Source of the DNA: Actinomycetes bacterium | Lineage (GTDB): Bacteria > Actinomycetota > Actinomycetes > Actinomycetales > Cellulomonadaceae | Length of the DNA stretch: 5,855 nt | Direction of reading: 5' to 3' | Assembly (NCBI GenBank): GCA_023389455.1 | Contig: JAEWEJ010000263.1 | Span: 1-5,855, forward strand | Shown here: in pieces, positions 5,778-5,855 of the stretch | Layout of the letters: each line of letters starts with the position of its first letter | Position numbering within the stretch: the stretch's first letter is position 1 | Notes under the pieces: model-generated | Databases searched by the model: none | Seen by the model: only the letters and a program-made list of their open reading frames with translations | Told to the model about the DNA's origin: nothing | Position numbers and translations under genes: made by a program

Positions 5778-5855
5778 CGGGGCCGGACCCGGTGACCGGC
5801 ACGCGCGCGTCGCGGCCGGCCCCGGCGACCCCGCTGGGCGCGGCCGTCGCGCAGC
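5774..5855 (+). CDS. Start of next CIS operon gene, product not recognised (partial)
   Basis: A GTG at 5774 overlaps the preceding stop (GTGA), as does the tube/chaperone junction, and opens a frame that runs to the right edge without a stop. Only 27 residues are visible: a Thr/Pro/Arg/Ala-rich N-terminus beginning MTGPDPVTG. A second in-frame GTG at 5792 is an alternative start. In related clusters, genes for LysM-domain, spike or baseplate proteins follow this position, but nothing in the visible residues identifies which. The evidence is the overlap and open frame only. Confidence 0.5.
   Translation, partial: MTGPDPVTGTRASRPAPATPLGAAVAQ

Noticed and set aside
1..5855. tRNA, rRNA, CRISPR array or insertion sequence
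   Set aside because: No regularly spaced repeats, tRNA-like cloverleaf signatures or transposase-like proteins were seen on either strand.

Overview
The window comes from a very GC-rich, GTG-start-using actinobacterium. Codons almost always end in G or C, and the style fits a Cellulomonas-like or Streptomyces-like relative, but the sequence alone does not fix the genus. It holds the 5' end of a contractile injection system (CIS) gene cluster of the phage-tail-like, extracellular/cytosolic CIS type, and a divergently transcribed regulator gene.

Layout. The minus strand from position 2271 to the left edge encodes the first 757 residues of a large LuxR/MalT-like (LAL-type) ATPase regulator. It has Walker A and Walker B motifs followed by a long helical-repeat region. 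Its C-terminus, where a LuxR-type DNA-binding domain is expected, lies outside the window. A 302-bp divergent intergenic region (2272-2573) follows. It carries a perfect 6-bp-arm palindrome (TCGGTA-N5-TACCGA), a candidate -10 box, a G5-T-C5 palindrome and a 13-bp perfect inverted repeat that places the same sense sequence in the leader of both divergent genes. The plus strand from 2574 is one tight operon: tail sheath (2574-4142), major tail tube (4181-4666), a tail-assembly-chaperone-like protein (4663-5133), a 57-aa DUF6760/Afp6-like small protein (5141-5314), a second, divergent tube-family protein (5307-5777), and the start of a further gene (5774 to the edge).

How the genes work together. 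Sheath and inner tube form the contractile tail. The chaperone-like protein probably assists tube or tail assembly. The second tube-family protein probably caps the baseplate as a tube initiator, as the multiple tube paralogues do in AFP and PVC particles. The DUF6760-type protein is a recurrent but poorly understood member of such clusters. Spike, LysM, gp25-like, baseplate, AAA+ ATPase and effector genes would be expected to the right, outside the window. No capsid, portal, terminase or integrase gene is seen, so a headless injection system is favoured over a prophage, but the window is too short to prove this. The divergent ATPase regulator is a strong candidate for controlling the operon, and the palindrome sits where an activator of the sheath promoter would be expected.
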